DNA of 64,000 bases from Trichomonas tenax (GCA_023091735.1 JALKBU010000105.1:20026-84025); one strand, 5' to 3'. Counted from the stretch's first letter, positions 29,622-40,925 are shown. Program-made: numbers and translations. Notes: generated from the sequence alone by a model not told the origin.

Positions 29622-31310
29622 TTACTTCTTCGTTTCTGGTGGAGCTTCGACGTTGTAAGTTTTCTGATAGTTGGATAACAAAGCAGAATCGTTGCTATCT
29701 GTGTTCCTTGTTCTAACGCAATTCCTGTACATCTCGCAGAGTTCATCATATAACTTCTCGCGGAGATTGTCGGCGTTCTCAGGGAGCTCGCCAAACAAAA
29801 CGAAAACTGTCTCCATGAAAGAGCGCATCACTGTTCTCACGTGATAATAAAGTGCGAACATTAAGAAGAACGATCTGCCCATGACGATGCCGCTGATTGG
29901 GAATGATGTAACTAATGGCTCTGTTAAGAACCAGAGAGCAAGAGCGAGGTTGAACTGCTTGAAAATGAGCTGTGTGTCATACTTGTATGCTTCATCAAGT
30001 AAGTTGGCACCTCTTGTGCAGCAAACTTCTGCATATCTTCTGGCAGCTTCTTCGTACTCTATACCATAGCATGCAGAGTAAACGAGAGCTCTTCTGCTTG
30101 GATTTCCGAGCTTCTTCATCATAGGCTTAGCAATGGCTGTAGCAATCTTGATGACGAATCTCGCGACGCTCTGGTGCAAGTTAGCAAAGCTCTTGTACTT
30201 CAAGCCATAGTCAGCAGTCATTGGAACTGGATCAAATCTTGCAGCAGCATGAATGAACTCTGTAAGCGGGAGTAAATAACTCAACTTGCAAGCAACACCG
30301 AAGTTGTCGTAGAAAGCGCGTCTTAAAGCATGGAACAAATCCTTTTCGCTTGGTGAAACACCAGTGAAGAAGATTTTAGCACTAAGATATGCGGAAACCA
30401 TGTAGAAACAGTTTCCTAATACACAGACAATGTTGTAGAAGGACAAAACGAGGTAGAATTGAAGAAGAGTGTAAGATTTTGACCAATTTGCTGCTGATGT
30501 GTAAATTGTGAAGACTGTGATGATAGAAAGGAAGACAATGGCAGAGCCAATGACAATCATGAAGATTGGCTTCATTATAACGTTATGATTGATGAGATTG
30601 AGCATTGATGCATCGAATTCATATCTTCCGCGTGTAATAGCGTAGAATGCGTATCCAACGCATACAGTAATAAAGAAGAACAAGAATAGCCATGCCCAGT
30701 TATATTTAGCCTGAATTAAGTAGAAAACGAAGTGAACAACAAATGTAACGAAAATTCCGTATTTAACCGATAACTTTAGAAGGAATTGTTCGCCGATTAA
30801 GTATGAAATTGTTAAAAGAACAGCAAGAAATGCATAAAAAATAAGAAGCGACATATTTGAAATGAATTGACGATTCCAGCAACAGCAGTTGAATATAAAC
30901 AGAATGAACAAGTTAACTAAGAAAGGAATGGCCCAGAATGGTGAATTAAGTTGTTTCACTTGTCTAGAAGTCTCCTGAAAGTTTCTTAATGATTCAGGTG
31001 TATTCCAGAATCCAACGTATTTCGTTGGATCATTGGTAATTGTTGTCCAGTTAATTGGATCTGTTGGATAAATTGAATCTCCGTAAAACGAGTATTCTGT
31101 CCTCGTCATGTTGACAGGTAGCGTAGAATCAGCACTGTATGTATTTCCATTGCTCGGTGGTACCTCTTGCGTGTAAATTCCCTGATCAGCAACAACTTCA
31201 ACTTGCGCTGTCTCATAAGGACTAATGCTCTGTGGGCTCTGGTTCGTGGCGTCGGCGATTTCTGTTGGTGGAACATAGTTTGATGGTAAATTGTTTTCTT
31301 CTTCAGTCAT
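29622..31310 (-). CDS. Choline-transporter-like (CTL/SLC44, Pns1) membrane protein
   Basis: 562 residues, ATG at 31310. The 100-residue N terminus is hydrophilic and Pro/Thr-rich. About ten hydrophobic helices follow (for example AIPFLVNLFILFIFNCCCW, LLIFYAFLAVLLTISYLIG, GIFVTFVVHFVFYLIQ, IVIGSAIVFLSIITVFTI). A long loop at about 345-450 with RRALVYSACYGIEYEEAARR precedes the last helices. Topology and length agree with the CTL/Pns1 family, which moves choline or has a lipid-linked role at the plasma membrane. The family call rests on layout and a few motifs, not on an alignment. The C terminus is short and charged (VEAPPETKK). Confidence 0.6.
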   Translation of the reverse strand: MTEEENNLPSNYVPPTEIADATNQSPQSISPYETAQVEVVADQGIYTQEVPPSNGNTYSADSTLPVNMTRTEYSFYGDSIYPTDPINWTTITNDPTKYVGFWNTPESLRNFQETSRQVKQLNSPFWAIPFLVNLFILFIFNCCCWNRQFISNMSLLIFYAFLAVLLTISYLIGEQFLLKLSVKYGIFVTFVVHFVFYLIQAKYNWAWLFLFFFITVCVGYAFYAITRGRYEFDASMLNLINHNVIMKPIFMIVIGSAIVFLSIITVFTIYTSAANWSKSYTLLQFYLVLSFYNIVCVLGNCFYMVSAYLSAKIFFTGVSPSEKDLFHALRRAFYDNFGVACKLSYLLPLTEFIHAAARFDPVPMTADYGLKYKSFANLHQSVARFVIKIATAIAKPMMKKLGNPSRRALVYSACYGIEYEEAARRYAEVCCTRGANLLDEAYKYDTQLIFKQFNLALALWFLTEPLVTSFPISGIVMGRSFFLMFALYYHVRTVMRSFMETVFVLFGELPENADNLREKLYDELCEMYRNCVRTRNTDSNDSALLSNYQKTYNVEAPPETKK

Positions 31311-31484
31311 TGTTAAAAAAACTAATGGAAAAGTGACAAATATTCCAAAAATTGAATGGCATTCAATTTTCTTTTTCTGAAATGTGATCTAAAACTTTTT
31401 CCATCAAAACTCAATGAATCCAGCCACAAATATCAATGCATATGTATACCTGTCAAATCTGCGCAATATTGAATACTTTACGCA

Positions 31485-32535
31485 TTTTTGGCTCCACTTT
31501 TTTCTCGTTGACCTTTTTGAGTTTTGCGATTTTTAACGAGTAAACCCCCTTCCTGGACGAATCTGATGAAACATTTACGTGCTTTTTGGGGTGCTGATTC
31601 TAGTGATGCAATCTGTTTCATGATCTTAGCAAGATATTACTTAATCATGAAATGATTACTAACAGAAACCCATTACAAATCATTAATGGGCTTCTGTTAT
31701 GAATCTCTTTGATGATTATAACAAATACATCTCACTATTATAGCGTTCGCTCGCTTATTTTTGCTAGAGTTCCCCTAGAAAAATCAAAAAATAGAAAAGA
31801 AAAAATACACTACGTACGCGAGTCAAACGGCATTCCATTGCCCATACATCGAGCATACCTAAAGTTATGCTACCTCAAGTTCACATAAATTTTGCTCATT
31901 GGTAACATTACATACCAAATTTTCGACTTTACATGACAAATATCCGATAATAAGTGTCAAAAATAGTGACTTTCGTTATTTTACATGTCACAATTCGCTG
32001 AAATCTCATTGAGGCATTGAGATCCTCAAGTTAAATAGACAAGCAAATGCTATAAACATACTCAGAACCCCTGAAAAGCGCCAATTTCTTATTAAAATAA
32101 ATGGAAATACTAAATAAGTTAAATTATTGCTTTTTTAAAAAATATTAAAGCAGAGTCTCATATTCTTAAAATAATAATCTATAATCACACTGTTTATGAA
32201 TGTATTAATTATAATTGATTTTGTTAATATATTTATAAATTCTGCGATTTAATATAGGCTACATCTATATTATTAACATGCAGTTATACCTACAATAGAT
32301 AAGAGAAGATAAGAGCTTCCATCATTTTCCAATACAAGATAGTGTTTGTTTAAGCAAAATCATATTGGATTAGCGGTTTGGTCTTTGTTTGCAGAGATAT
32401 TATTGATACCACTGTAAACAGAACCCAAGAAAGGCACGTAAATGTTTTATCAGATCTGATCTATAGGGGGGTCACTCGTTAAAAATCGCAAAACTCAAAA
32501 GAGCAAACGAGATAAAAAATTCAATGCGCAAAAAC
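31485..32535. mobile_element. Interval bounded by about 65-bp inverted repeats
   Basis: The segment at about 31485-31552 contains GAGTTTTGCGATTTTTAACG and is repeated inverted at about 32463-32530 as CGTTAAAAATCGCAAAACTC. Both are flanked by a five-to-six base C/G run on the inner (left copy) or outer (right copy) side and by GCGCAAAA-like sequence. The pair brackets about 0.9 kb without a readable gene. It may be a non-autonomous transposon, or two solo copies of one repeat in opposite orientation. No target duplication could be fixed. Confidence 0.5.
31928..31990. promoter_or_regulatory. Two TTTACATG(A/T)CA motifs within spacer
   Basis: TTTACATGACAAA at 31928-31940 and TTTACATGTCA at 31980-31990. 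These are exceptional in being about 620 bp from the nearest start (31310), inside the inverted-repeat interval, so they may mark a lost gene start. Confidence 0.35.
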
Positions 32536-33239
32536 CATCGAGGGGAACCTTAAACAAAATAAAAATTTACTCATTTTTTGCATTTTTTGATGTTTTTCAC
32601 AAAATTTTTCTGTAAAATCCCATGGTTTATTAGTAAGATATGAGCGATATTAGTAAACCTTTATAAATACAGCAAAATCTCTGCAGATATAGGTTTGACC
32701 AAAAGGGGAGTCACTTTTATTGTGCAACATTCAATTTTCTATGATTGTGCAAAACTGTGCAAAGCGATTTCTACGAATTTTAAAGCGTGCAATTATGATT
32801 CTAATAACCTAAAGAATTTGCGTAAGTGCCTTTTATAGCAAAGCGCATTGAAAATAATCAAAATATGAAATTCATATTTTAAAAATTTGACTTCATCGAA
32901 ATGAAAACATTGGAACCCCTTTTCTGATGATAGTCTGATATAGTCAACGCACCAAAATGTTTGCACATACCAATTTTTCCACACATAATTTAATATCATA
33001 CTCAAACACATAGTAAGATGACGTTTCAAATACGGCCAAAGGTAATATGATATAACCAGCTTTAAAAAATTGTAAGTTTTTAAAGTTAAAATAAAGTTTT
33101 AATAAATTTCGATAATTTTCTACTGTAAAAAGAAAAAAATTATGCGTCACATGACTCTAATCACCTAATAAATCCCATGAAAGAGAGTAAAGAATGGATT
33201 TAGTCGCATTTGAAGGAAAATATTACTGATGATATTGAA

Positions 33240-34125
33240 ATGATGGTGAAATGGTGCAGGATGATTGCAGTGAGAACACTTTAACACCCTGCTCCTTTTG
33301 GCCTGTTAGCATGCCATTCGATAAAGCTCAGAGTTTTGCTCAGCAATATTGCCCATTTTGTCACTTTTTATGAGGATTTGACAGCTATCTGCATACGTTT
33401 ATAAAGACTCTGTTTGCATAGATAATAGTTCTCAAAAATTATGAAAGCAGTTCCGGTGATGAGAAAAAAATTGAAATAAGTTGGATATCATCGACTTTTT
33501 GTCAAACGATAATGAGATCCTTATTCTATGAATATTCATAAATTAATTTCACTTGAGATAGAGTGTCCGGAAAAACCTGTCGAGAGTAGGGCAAAGTTGT
33601 CGAGATAGCCGTTTAAAAAATTTTGAGGTTTTTATTGCCGTTTAGAATTTCATCATTTCCATCACTGTCCAATACCATGTTGCTCCAGGGAAAGATGCAG
33701 CGCGCACAAAATGTTAGAGAGCGAAAGGGCTCAAGTGGTAGGTGTTTACTGAGGGACCAACACATGAAAATCCAATGGAAACACCAGATCTGATTCCACA
33801 AAAGGATGAAACTCTTGTGAGAATACAAGAAGCAAGTTGCAGGATTGAATTTACTTGCATTGAGCTTAAGTTACTTTCTTAGCATTGTTGGGGCAAGAAC
33901 TCGGAATGCAAAACAAGAAAGAATGAATGAATAGTTTGTGCACCAAGCAACGAAGAAATAGATGGGTCGATTGATTCATGCATGATTTCATTCGACCATA
34001 AACACGAATCTCATAATCATGAGAATGATTTTTACGATATTTCACAAAGAACACCCGACATGCATGCAGAAACACAAGAAAAAGCATCCTTTCATTACAA
34101 CATTGAAGAAATAGCTCGCTTTTAA
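33240..34125 (+). pseudogene. Decayed gene, unknown family
   Basis: The + strand carries ordered coding-like pieces in changing frames: DDCSENTLTPCSFWPVSM at about 33260-33320, then PTHENPMETPDLIPQKDETL with VRIQEASCRIEFTCIELKLL at about 33745-33875, then EEIDGSIDSCMISFDHKHES and NDFYDISQRTPDMHAETQEK, ending EIARF with TAA at 34125. Composition is far from that of spacer translation. Frames are broken at least twice and no family is recognised. The reverse-strand ORFs at 33613 and 33866 are shadows. Other parts of 32536-34642 are AT-rich spacer. Confidence 0.45.
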
Positions 34126-34642
34126 AAACGATTCTGAAACATTTCGATATTGAACGATTTCTAGCATTATTCTTACATCCTAGTCCATACAGTTTATGAA
34201 ATACTACGTTTTAGCGTACGAATTTCAAACATTCCGTTTATTTTTGCTACAAGTCAGATAATCTCAACATTTTTTTTTATTTTTTATAGCTCTTACAGAT
34301 TAGAAGGATCACATAGCTGATTGTAATGCTATCTGAACCGTGAAAGACGAAATCTAAAAAAAAATTATATAATATTTTTATCAAAATAGCATTATTTTGA
34401 CTTCCAATCAACTAAACAGTATCAGCCTAAGATGGAGTGTTATTAGGCTATGTTTTCATTTCTTTATTCCTTTTCTCGACAACTTTAGGCACGGACCGAC
34501 AGATTGGTCCTCCCTCTCTAAATGAATTCCAGTGCTTTTTAATTCTGCACTACGTTAAGCTTCATGGGGTGCATTTCCTGAATAAAACAAAATAGATATT
34601 GTGATGTTAAATAAGAAAATATTCAAAACATTTTATAAAAAA

Positions 34643-35923
34643 TTAATCAGTTTTGACTGATTTGAAGCCGTTTGTTCTTCTGTGGTGATAAAGGAAGAAC
34701 AAACCATAAATTCCAAGTTCAATAAGTGCTACTTTTTTCAGTATTTCGATGACAATTTCATTCTTTGGTGGTTCCAATCCTAAAGCTGATTCAAGACCGC
34801 ATTTGCCAATAGATATACCTGTGACAGCCTCTATCATCTCTGTTCTTATTTTTTCCATAGAAAGCACAGTTTCTGTTCTAATAATATGAATTCTGTTATT
34901 TAACTCAGACCAAAGTTCTTCGATAGACTCTCTTGTAGCATTGAGATTCTCTGCAGCCTGCTCGATCTTATCCTGCGCCGTGTTGAGAGGTAACTCTAAT
35001 TTATTGCGAATAATCCTTTCAAGAGCGCCCGATGTGATTGAATTGTCAGATCGATTATAGAGCTCAAGGATCATTTCTATTGCATCTTTGAGCATAATAT
35101 CTGTTCCTGTGACGTTTTCCAGTTCTTTGAGTTGTGATAAATAAAAAATTGTTTTTGGCATTTTAGATCTTCTGCGAAGTTTCTTTTGCTGTCTTTCATA
35201 GTATCGGGAATAGATTACTTTTCTGTTATGTGATTCGATTTTTGGATCAAATATTTCCTGTATTGGGTTATTCGTGAATGTTTGCAAAGAATGAAGCAAA
35301 ATCGCATTTCCACTTGTATTTGTATTGCGAGAGTTCAGCGAAATATATCCGCGTGGCAGCGCTGTAGGGAATGCGAATGAGAAAACAGTATCATATTGGC
35401 CATTTATCGATGTATTCGTTGATGAAAATGTGAATGTGTTATTGTATTTGCTAATTAAGAGGTAAAGCTTTCTGGACTGTTCTGGAAATTTAATTCGACC
35501 TATTTCTAAGTAGTTGTGGAGAGATTTGTCTGTTCCATCGTTTGCGAAAATACTGACAGGGAAAGTTCCATTTTCGTCGGTGACACTTGTGTCAATCCAT
35601 ATGGAAAATCCTTTGCTGTCATCGTTTTCTGATTGACATACTTGGTCAGAATAATAAAAATAAAATCCTGAACCACAATTGACATTTTGGATCGTTAACT
35701 CAAAATATATCATCCAGTCATCAAACAGGGTTGGAACACGATGACAAACTGTTCCTAACTCGTTTGCTGCACCTGAAGATAATTGAATATACGATTTTTT
35801 GTTGAGTGCTGTGCCCAAAAGTGTCCAGTTTCCGATTTCACTGAGATCAGTAAATTCGAAGATGGGCTTTAGAGAATAACTTTCCAAATAACTGAACGAA
35901 AAAATAGAGAAGAGGAAAAACAT
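34643..35923 (-). CDS. L-type lectin, ERGIC-53/VIP36-like cargo receptor
   Basis: 426 residues from ATG 35923 (the two codons upstream start with GTG). A signal peptide, MFFLFSIFSFSYLESYS, is followed by a legume-lectin-like domain at about 18-225: FEFTDLSEIGNWTLLGTALN, a middle block GSGFYFYYSDQVCQ in the place of the FWY sugar-site region, and FSIWIDTS. A helical stalk (about 250-380) is followed by a transmembrane helix VALIELGIYGLFFLY near the C terminus and a 14-residue tail HHRRTNGFKSVKTD. ERGIC-53 and VIP36 carry high-mannose glycoproteins from ER to Golgi. The tail lacks a classical KKxx/FF signal. A promoter-like motif is at 35966-35978. Confidence 0.75.
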   Translation of the reverse strand: MFFLFSIFSFSYLESYSLKPIFEFTDLSEIGNWTLLGTALNKKSYIQLSSGAANELGTVCHRVPTLFDDWMIYFELTIQNVNCGSGFYFYYSDQVCQSENDDSKGFSIWIDTSVTDENGTFPVSIFANDGTDKSLHNYLEIGRIKFPEQSRKLYLLISKYNNTFTFSSTNTSINGQYDTVFSFAFPTALPRGYISLNSRNTNTSGNAILLHSLQTFTNNPIQEIFDPKIESHNRKVIYSRYYERQQKKLRRRSKMPKTIFYLSQLKELENVTGTDIMLKDAIEMILELYNRSDNSITSGALERIIRNKLELPLNTAQDKIEQAAENLNATRESIEELWSELNNRIHIIRTETVLSMEKIRTEMIEAVTGISIGKCGLESALGLEPPKNEIVIEILKKVALIELGIYGLFFLYHHRRTNGFKSVKTD

Positions 35924-35965
35924 TGTCACTTTTTATTTATGGTGTTACTTTTGGGGGCCTTACAA

Positions 35966-35978
35966 CTTGCCATGTAAA
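35966..35978. promoter_or_regulatory. CTTGCCATGTAAA promoter-like motif
   Basis: A variant of the motif in reverse orientation, 43 bp upstream of the lectin ATG at 35923. Confidence 0.4.
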
Positions 35979-36118
35979 ATGTCAGATGTCAAAAGACGAT
36001 AACGCATTTTTATCAGACACTCTTGTTGATTATCTCCAAAAGGTAAAAGAAAATAATGTTTGTTTTAAAAGTTACTATAAAAGATATATTTATATATACA
36101 AACAAAAAATAAATAAAT

Positions 36119-39073
36119 CTAGTCCCATGAAAACATTCCTGTGGGGATTTCATCTGTAGGAGAAACTTCGCATTTTTCTCTTCTTTGGAATTTCGATGAA
36201 ATGTCAACATCCAAAGAAGATGCAATAATGATTCTATATTTCGGCGGGAATGCTGAAGAAGAGTTAATCAATACCGTTCGAGACTTTTGGAGTCTTAATG
36301 TAAAATACATCCACCCAACAATATCAATCAACTGTTCAAGAGTTTCTTCTGGTGTTTCTTTGTTGACTGATTCAAGCATTCCACTTAGAAACTTTGTGGC
36401 CATTTCAAGGGATCCTTCGAGTCTCATGAATGTTGGGATAACATGAGACATTAATCTCCTTAGTCTTGATGGATCTCCGTTGATTATTTCTTTGGATGAT
36501 GAAACAATTTTCATGAAAACTGCAAGAGGAGAAAGGATAAAGAATGATGTGATTGCTGCTTGTGTGAAAGCGGAATCTGGGCAATTGAACACATTAAGGA
36601 AGTACCTGTAAGCCATGTCATCAGAAAGGCTGCAGGCAATTTCCGTGCTGCATTTGATGCAGTTGATTCTATCGGGCCAATAAGCGAGTAAATCTTTAAC
36701 TGGAGAAATGAGTTCATCGACTTCATTTCCTGTTCTGATCAAAATGAATGAGCAAATACCAATTGCTTTCATGATTTCATACGTATTGCGATATTCACCG
36801 CTTGATTGGAAGTCATCAACGATCTTTGAATTCATTGAATTCGCCATTGACATTATTATTGTTTTAGCACGATCTGGTCCTTGAGGTAGTGGAATTCCAA
36901 TGTTTAAGCCTTCAAAGATTGATGCAAAAGCGACACAAGAACGCTGTGTGAGATGCTTCGAGACATTTGGTAAAACTCTGGATAGCCAATGAAGAGGCAT
37001 TTGATCTCTTTGTAAAGCTGGAGTTATAACTTGCAACAAACGCAAAGCTTGATCTTCGAAACCAATGCGAATCAATGATTCAAGAAGCACTTGAGCTATT
37101 GGAAGATGAAGCATTGGTGCTGAGACATAAAATGCTTCAAGAGTAGAGCTATTTCCTTCATAAGTGGCTCCAAACATTTCACACGCGTAGTCAATGGCCG
37201 CATTTGCAATATTGGAGTGTTGTATCAATGACGAAGAAGCAACAACTCTCAGTAGCAAACCTCCGTTTGTTCCTGCAAGTCTCAGTTGATTAATAAGCTC
37301 TGTTGGTGTTGGATTGTTAAAAACGGATGAAATCAATTGAACAATCTTTGAGCTCAAAGGTGATTCTGATTTGGCTGAATTCACACCTGATATAACTAAT
37401 GGGAATCCGTCACAGATGAATGGAAGCTTCTGTACGAGTGCTGATCTAATGCTCAATAATTTCTCGCTTTCATCGCCTCTATTGCAGTGATTCTCTGACT
37501 CTATAGAATGAATGAAATCTAAGAGAATGCATATATCAGTGCACTTCAAAAGATGTTCTTCAATACCATTCTTGAGAATCGGAGGACCTGATTTCAAGAA
37601 ATTGGAAATGAATAGTCTAACAGGAGGAGTTACTTCTTTTTCGTTGATAACTTGTAAACAAAATGAGATGATTAATGAAGTGTCTGCATAATTATAGAAA
37701 TCAGCCATAGTATAAGATAAAGCACCGCGAATGATAATGTCTCCATTCTGTGGCTCTGCCTTTGCAAGATCATAGAACCGAAGAATGATTTGATCTCCGA
37801 GAGAAGGCAAAACAATTGCTAAAACATTCTTGAAGAAAAGCGATAATTTATAAGTGAACATTCCTGAAGTGAAACACTCAATGAAGGTTCTTTGGAAACT
37901 AAGTGTAATGCAGCTGAGAAGTTGAGAACTCAACGCTGATATAACTGGAGGAGTTACTTCGCCAATGTTCGCGTAGTGAATCAATGTTTTCATTTTATCA
38001 TAAATTGCAGCACCTGATATATGAATCATTGTAATTAGTTCGCTTTCTTGTGGATTTTCACTGATGTTTTCGGCTGAGAACTGTATGTTTAAGAAGTAAA
38101 CAAGCAAAATTCGAGGAATTTGAGCAATCAAATCATTCAAAGAATTGTCATTAGAATAATCAACCATTGGATAGTTCTTGGCAATGATTTTTTCTGCTTC
38201 TTCAATTGAACAGTTTCCTGTAGCAAGTTCTTGAGGTAATAATAAATTAAATAAATAAAATACTTGTGGAATGTGATTAGCAATAGCTAACAAGCAGAAT
38301 GGTGATAAAAACGGTCTGGATCTGAGGTAATCACATATTGATTGTCCATCAATGTATTTTGCCATTACAAATGAGTGAATATATAAAAATATTATCGAAA
38401 ATGAATGTAATAGCTGGTAATGTGTTGCCGATCGTGAATAATTCAGTTCCCTAATGATAAAAATTAGTGCTTGCGTTAAAATCATTTTCGCATTTTGATG
38501 TTTCAAGAATCTTTTAAAGGCTGCAACGGGATATTTTCCTAATATCATTCTTTTGAAGTGTTGCAACAAGTAATCTTGATAGCTATTGTTAGATTCGTAT
38601 GTGAAAAGCAAATTTGGCATTTTCGATATAACTAAGTCATCATCTGTTCCTGTAATCGAAGGATATCTGTAAATGAAGTAGTTTGAATAGAATGAAATAA
38701 TGCTATTGTATAATTGTGTGATTCGTTTTTCGTAAGAATCGTTTCCTTGTGAGACAAAGAGCCCAAAATATTTGAAAGTCGATCCAATATCTGCTAATCC
38801 AGACAACATCAAAACTGGAGGCAATTTGTCCAAGATTTGATTCATTGTAAAATATGCGATTTGTTGTTTTTTCAAAAACGAGTGATCATTGACTTCTACT
38901 AGTGCACATGTCATCCATGAGCATATATAATCGTAACAAGGAATCAAAGATTCGGTTGTTGATTCTCCAATTAAGTCAAAAATTGTTTTCAAGTTAGTCT
39001 CAGCACCATCTAAGCCCCTTATAATGATTTGTAACAGTCTGTTGCCTTTAGGGACTTCAGGCCTCGCTAACAT
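36119..39073 (-). CDS. Large alpha-solenoid protein, unknown (importin-like texture)
   Basis: 984 residues, ATG at 39073, stop at 36119, 196 bp upstream of the lectin gene and on the same strand. It is entirely helical with short loops, and antiparallel helix pairs repeat from end to end (for example VISALSSQLLSCITLSFQRT, KIVQLISSVFNNPTPTELIN). There is no signal peptide, membrane helix or active-site motif. Size and texture fit the exportin/importin-beta or HEAT scaffold class, but no diagnostic motif such as an N-terminal Ran-binding CRIME region is clear. It ends EIPTGMFSWD. Confidence 0.75.
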   Translation of the reverse strand: MLARPEVPKGNRLLQIIIRGLDGAETNLKTIFDLIGESTTESLIPCYDYICSWMTCALVEVNDHSFLKKQQIAYFTMNQILDKLPPVLMLSGLADIGSTFKYFGLFVSQGNDSYEKRITQLYNSIISFYSNYFIYRYPSITGTDDDLVISKMPNLLFTYESNNSYQDYLLQHFKRMILGKYPVAAFKRFLKHQNAKMILTQALIFIIRELNYSRSATHYQLLHSFSIIFLYIHSFVMAKYIDGQSICDYLRSRPFLSPFCLLAIANHIPQVFYLFNLLLPQELATGNCSIEEAEKIIAKNYPMVDYSNDNSLNDLIAQIPRILLVYFLNIQFSAENISENPQESELITMIHISGAAIYDKMKTLIHYANIGEVTPPVISALSSQLLSCITLSFQRTFIECFTSGMFTYKLSLFFKNVLAIVLPSLGDQIILRFYDLAKAEPQNGDIIIRGALSYTMADFYNYADTSLIISFCLQVINEKEVTPPVRLFISNFLKSGPPILKNGIEEHLLKCTDICILLDFIHSIESENHCNRGDESEKLLSIRSALVQKLPFICDGFPLVISGVNSAKSESPLSSKIVQLISSVFNNPTPTELINQLRLAGTNGGLLLRVVASSSLIQHSNIANAAIDYACEMFGATYEGNSSTLEAFYVSAPMLHLPIAQVLLESLIRIGFEDQALRLLQVITPALQRDQMPLHWLSRVLPNVSKHLTQRSCVAFASIFEGLNIGIPLPQGPDRAKTIIMSMANSMNSKIVDDFQSSGEYRNTYEIMKAIGICSFILIRTGNEVDELISPVKDLLAYWPDRINCIKCSTEIACSLSDDMAYRYFLNVFNCPDSAFTQAAITSFFILSPLAVFMKIVSSSKEIINGDPSRLRRLMSHVIPTFMRLEGSLEMATKFLSGMLESVNKETPEETLEQLIDIVGWMYFTLRLQKSRTVLINSSSAFPPKYRIIIASSLDVDISSKFQRREKCEVSPTDEIPTGMFSWD

Positions 39074-39278
39074 TTAAAATTTAAAAGTGATTCTATAAAA
39101 GTGACAAATTCAAAAAGTGTCTTTTTTGAACTTCATCAAAAAACATGTTTTGATGCATTCATTTCCATTTTTTCAATTGTGTTCTTAAAGTCTGTTAAAA
39201 ATAAGATGTAAATAATAAACAAAACAGAATTAACAAAATATTTACATAAATATATCTATTATATCAAACAAAACAATA

Positions 39279-40493
39279 TTAGTTGGGGTTCGAGAGTTCG
39301 CTGATACCTTCCTGTGACGTAGTTTTCGGTATTTCCTTTCCATCGTCAGCAACTGAAGAAAGAGAGAACATCGATTTAGAACTAGTAGCAGGATGAAATA
39401 GGACTGTTGATTGCGCCTTCCTTCTGTTGTTAACGTGAAGCGTCGAAGGGATAGAGCGCACTATCTGGCAAGCAGGAAGTTTCGATGAAGAAGTGATCTT
39501 AATATGTTTTAACAAAGATCCTTTCTCAAGGTTCGCGTTTTCACGAGGAATAGGCGTGATTGGCGGTAAAGAGAAAGTCTGGATGTTGCCATCATTGGCG
39601 ATGAAGACAAGGCCACAGCGGTTGTTGACATCTATGTCATAAGCTGAAGATGAGAAAATCGTGAGTCCTTTGTCACCGAAGAAGGGCTCAATTCCAAGCT
39701 TAACACATTGGTGTGCGCGCAGAATCTTCGTGAAGTTGAAGCGTTTCAAGAAATCGTCGATTGCTAAATGACCAAATAAAGCGCCATCGCCTCTTGCGGA
39801 TTCTTCGAACCACATTGTGTTCTCGTTCGGATCTGACCATAATATATCCTTCAGAATTTGAGAATCGCAAAAACTGATTGGTCTTTTCGCACTCGATATC
39901 TGATTCAAGTCTCTCAAGGTGGAGGAGATTCCTCCATGGACGCAGAATATCGTGCCATTGATAGTGGCAGCGAATGGCAAACAATCGAAAACTTTATTGA
40001 ATTTTTCCCAAAGAGTTTCAACACCATATATATCGAGAACTTGTGAATTAAAGCCGTACATATCGTTGATATTCCTAAACTCGTGATTTCCGCGAATCAT
40101 AAATATATTTGATGGGAATATAATGGTTAAACAGAACAGAAGCATGATGACTTCAACGGAATATGGCCCTCTATCAACATAATCGCCAAGGAATAGGAAT
40201 TTGGTCTTCGGAGGAAGGTCTGCTAAAACTAATATTCTAATTAAATCGTAAATATTGCCATGTAAATCACCGACAACGTATATAGGCGTTGTCAGTTCCA
40301 TGATTGAAGGCTGATTTAAATAATAAGGTTTCACGTAATCGCATAAAGTTTCGCATTCTTCAGCAGTGAATGTTGGGATGGGAATGGAGATTCCTATCTG
40401 ACCGACGTTAGCCGGCTTCTGCTGCAGACAAGTCGTGAAGTAAAAATAAAGCTTTTTAGCAAAAGCAATCGCGTTTGGATCTCCAACAGACAT
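39279..40493 (-). CDS. PPP-family Ser/Thr phosphatase (PP1-like)
   Basis: 404 residues from ATG 40493 (MSVGDPNAIAF). The frame is open ten codons upstream but only from TTG. The PPP signature set is complete: GDLHGN (about 79), GDYVDRGPYS (about 106), RGNHEFRNIN (about 139), HGGIS (about 190), RAHQ (about 265), so both metal ions can be bound. It is PP1-like in spacing. The 100-residue C-terminal tail is Ser-rich and basic, unlike short PP1 tails, and probably regulatory. It dephosphorylates Ser/Thr residues; targets unknown. Spacer 40494-41205 is described under its motif cluster. Confidence 0.9.
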   Translation of the reverse strand: MSVGDPNAIAFAKKLYFYFTTCLQQKPANVGQIGISIPIPTFTAEECETLCDYVKPYYLNQPSIMELTTPIYVVGDLHGNIYDLIRILVLADLPPKTKFLFLGDYVDRGPYSVEVIMLLFCLTIIFPSNIFMIRGNHEFRNINDMYGFNSQVLDIYGVETLWEKFNKVFDCLPFAATINGTIFCVHGGISSTLRDLNQISSAKRPISFCDSQILKDILWSDPNENTMWFEESARGDGALFGHLAIDDFLKRFNFTKILRAHQCVKLGIEPFFGDKGLTIFSSSAYDIDVNNRCGLVFIANDGNIQTFSLPPITPIPRENANLEKGSLLKHIKITSSSKLPACQIVRSIPSTLHVNNRRKAQSTVLFHPATSSKSMFSLSSVADDGKEIPKTTSQEGISELSNPN

Positions 40494-40925
40494 TTTTAGA
40501 TTTTGATCCCTGAAAAAATTCAAAAACTGTGATAATTGGATACACCATAGAGTGTGTTTTTAGTTTATGTGAAAAAGGTTTTTATTGGTGAATTATTTTG
40601 GGGCAATAAAAGTTAATATGTTGACGAATAGAAAAATTTTTCAATTGATATTTCTGGTTTGATTCAAATAATTAATAAGAAAATTTGTCAAAGTTGGCAA
40701 TTGTTCCTTCATCCATTTCTTTAGATTTTAATTTTCATTAAAGAAAAAATTCTAAAAATTAAATTTAAAAAATGAAAACATCAAAATATTGTATAATTTT
40801 ACGTTTTCTTCAAAAGATAACTAGTGAAAAACATTCCATTTTATGTATTTTTTTATATTTCTTAAGTTTGAATTTTTCTCGAAAATTTTTTGAGAACCGA
40901 TGTTTACATTACTGAATTTCATAAT

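Noticed and set aside
33613..34087. Reverse ORFs at 33613-33828 and 33866-34087
   Set aside because: Their antisense (+) text is far more protein-like, so they are shadows of a decayed + strand gene.
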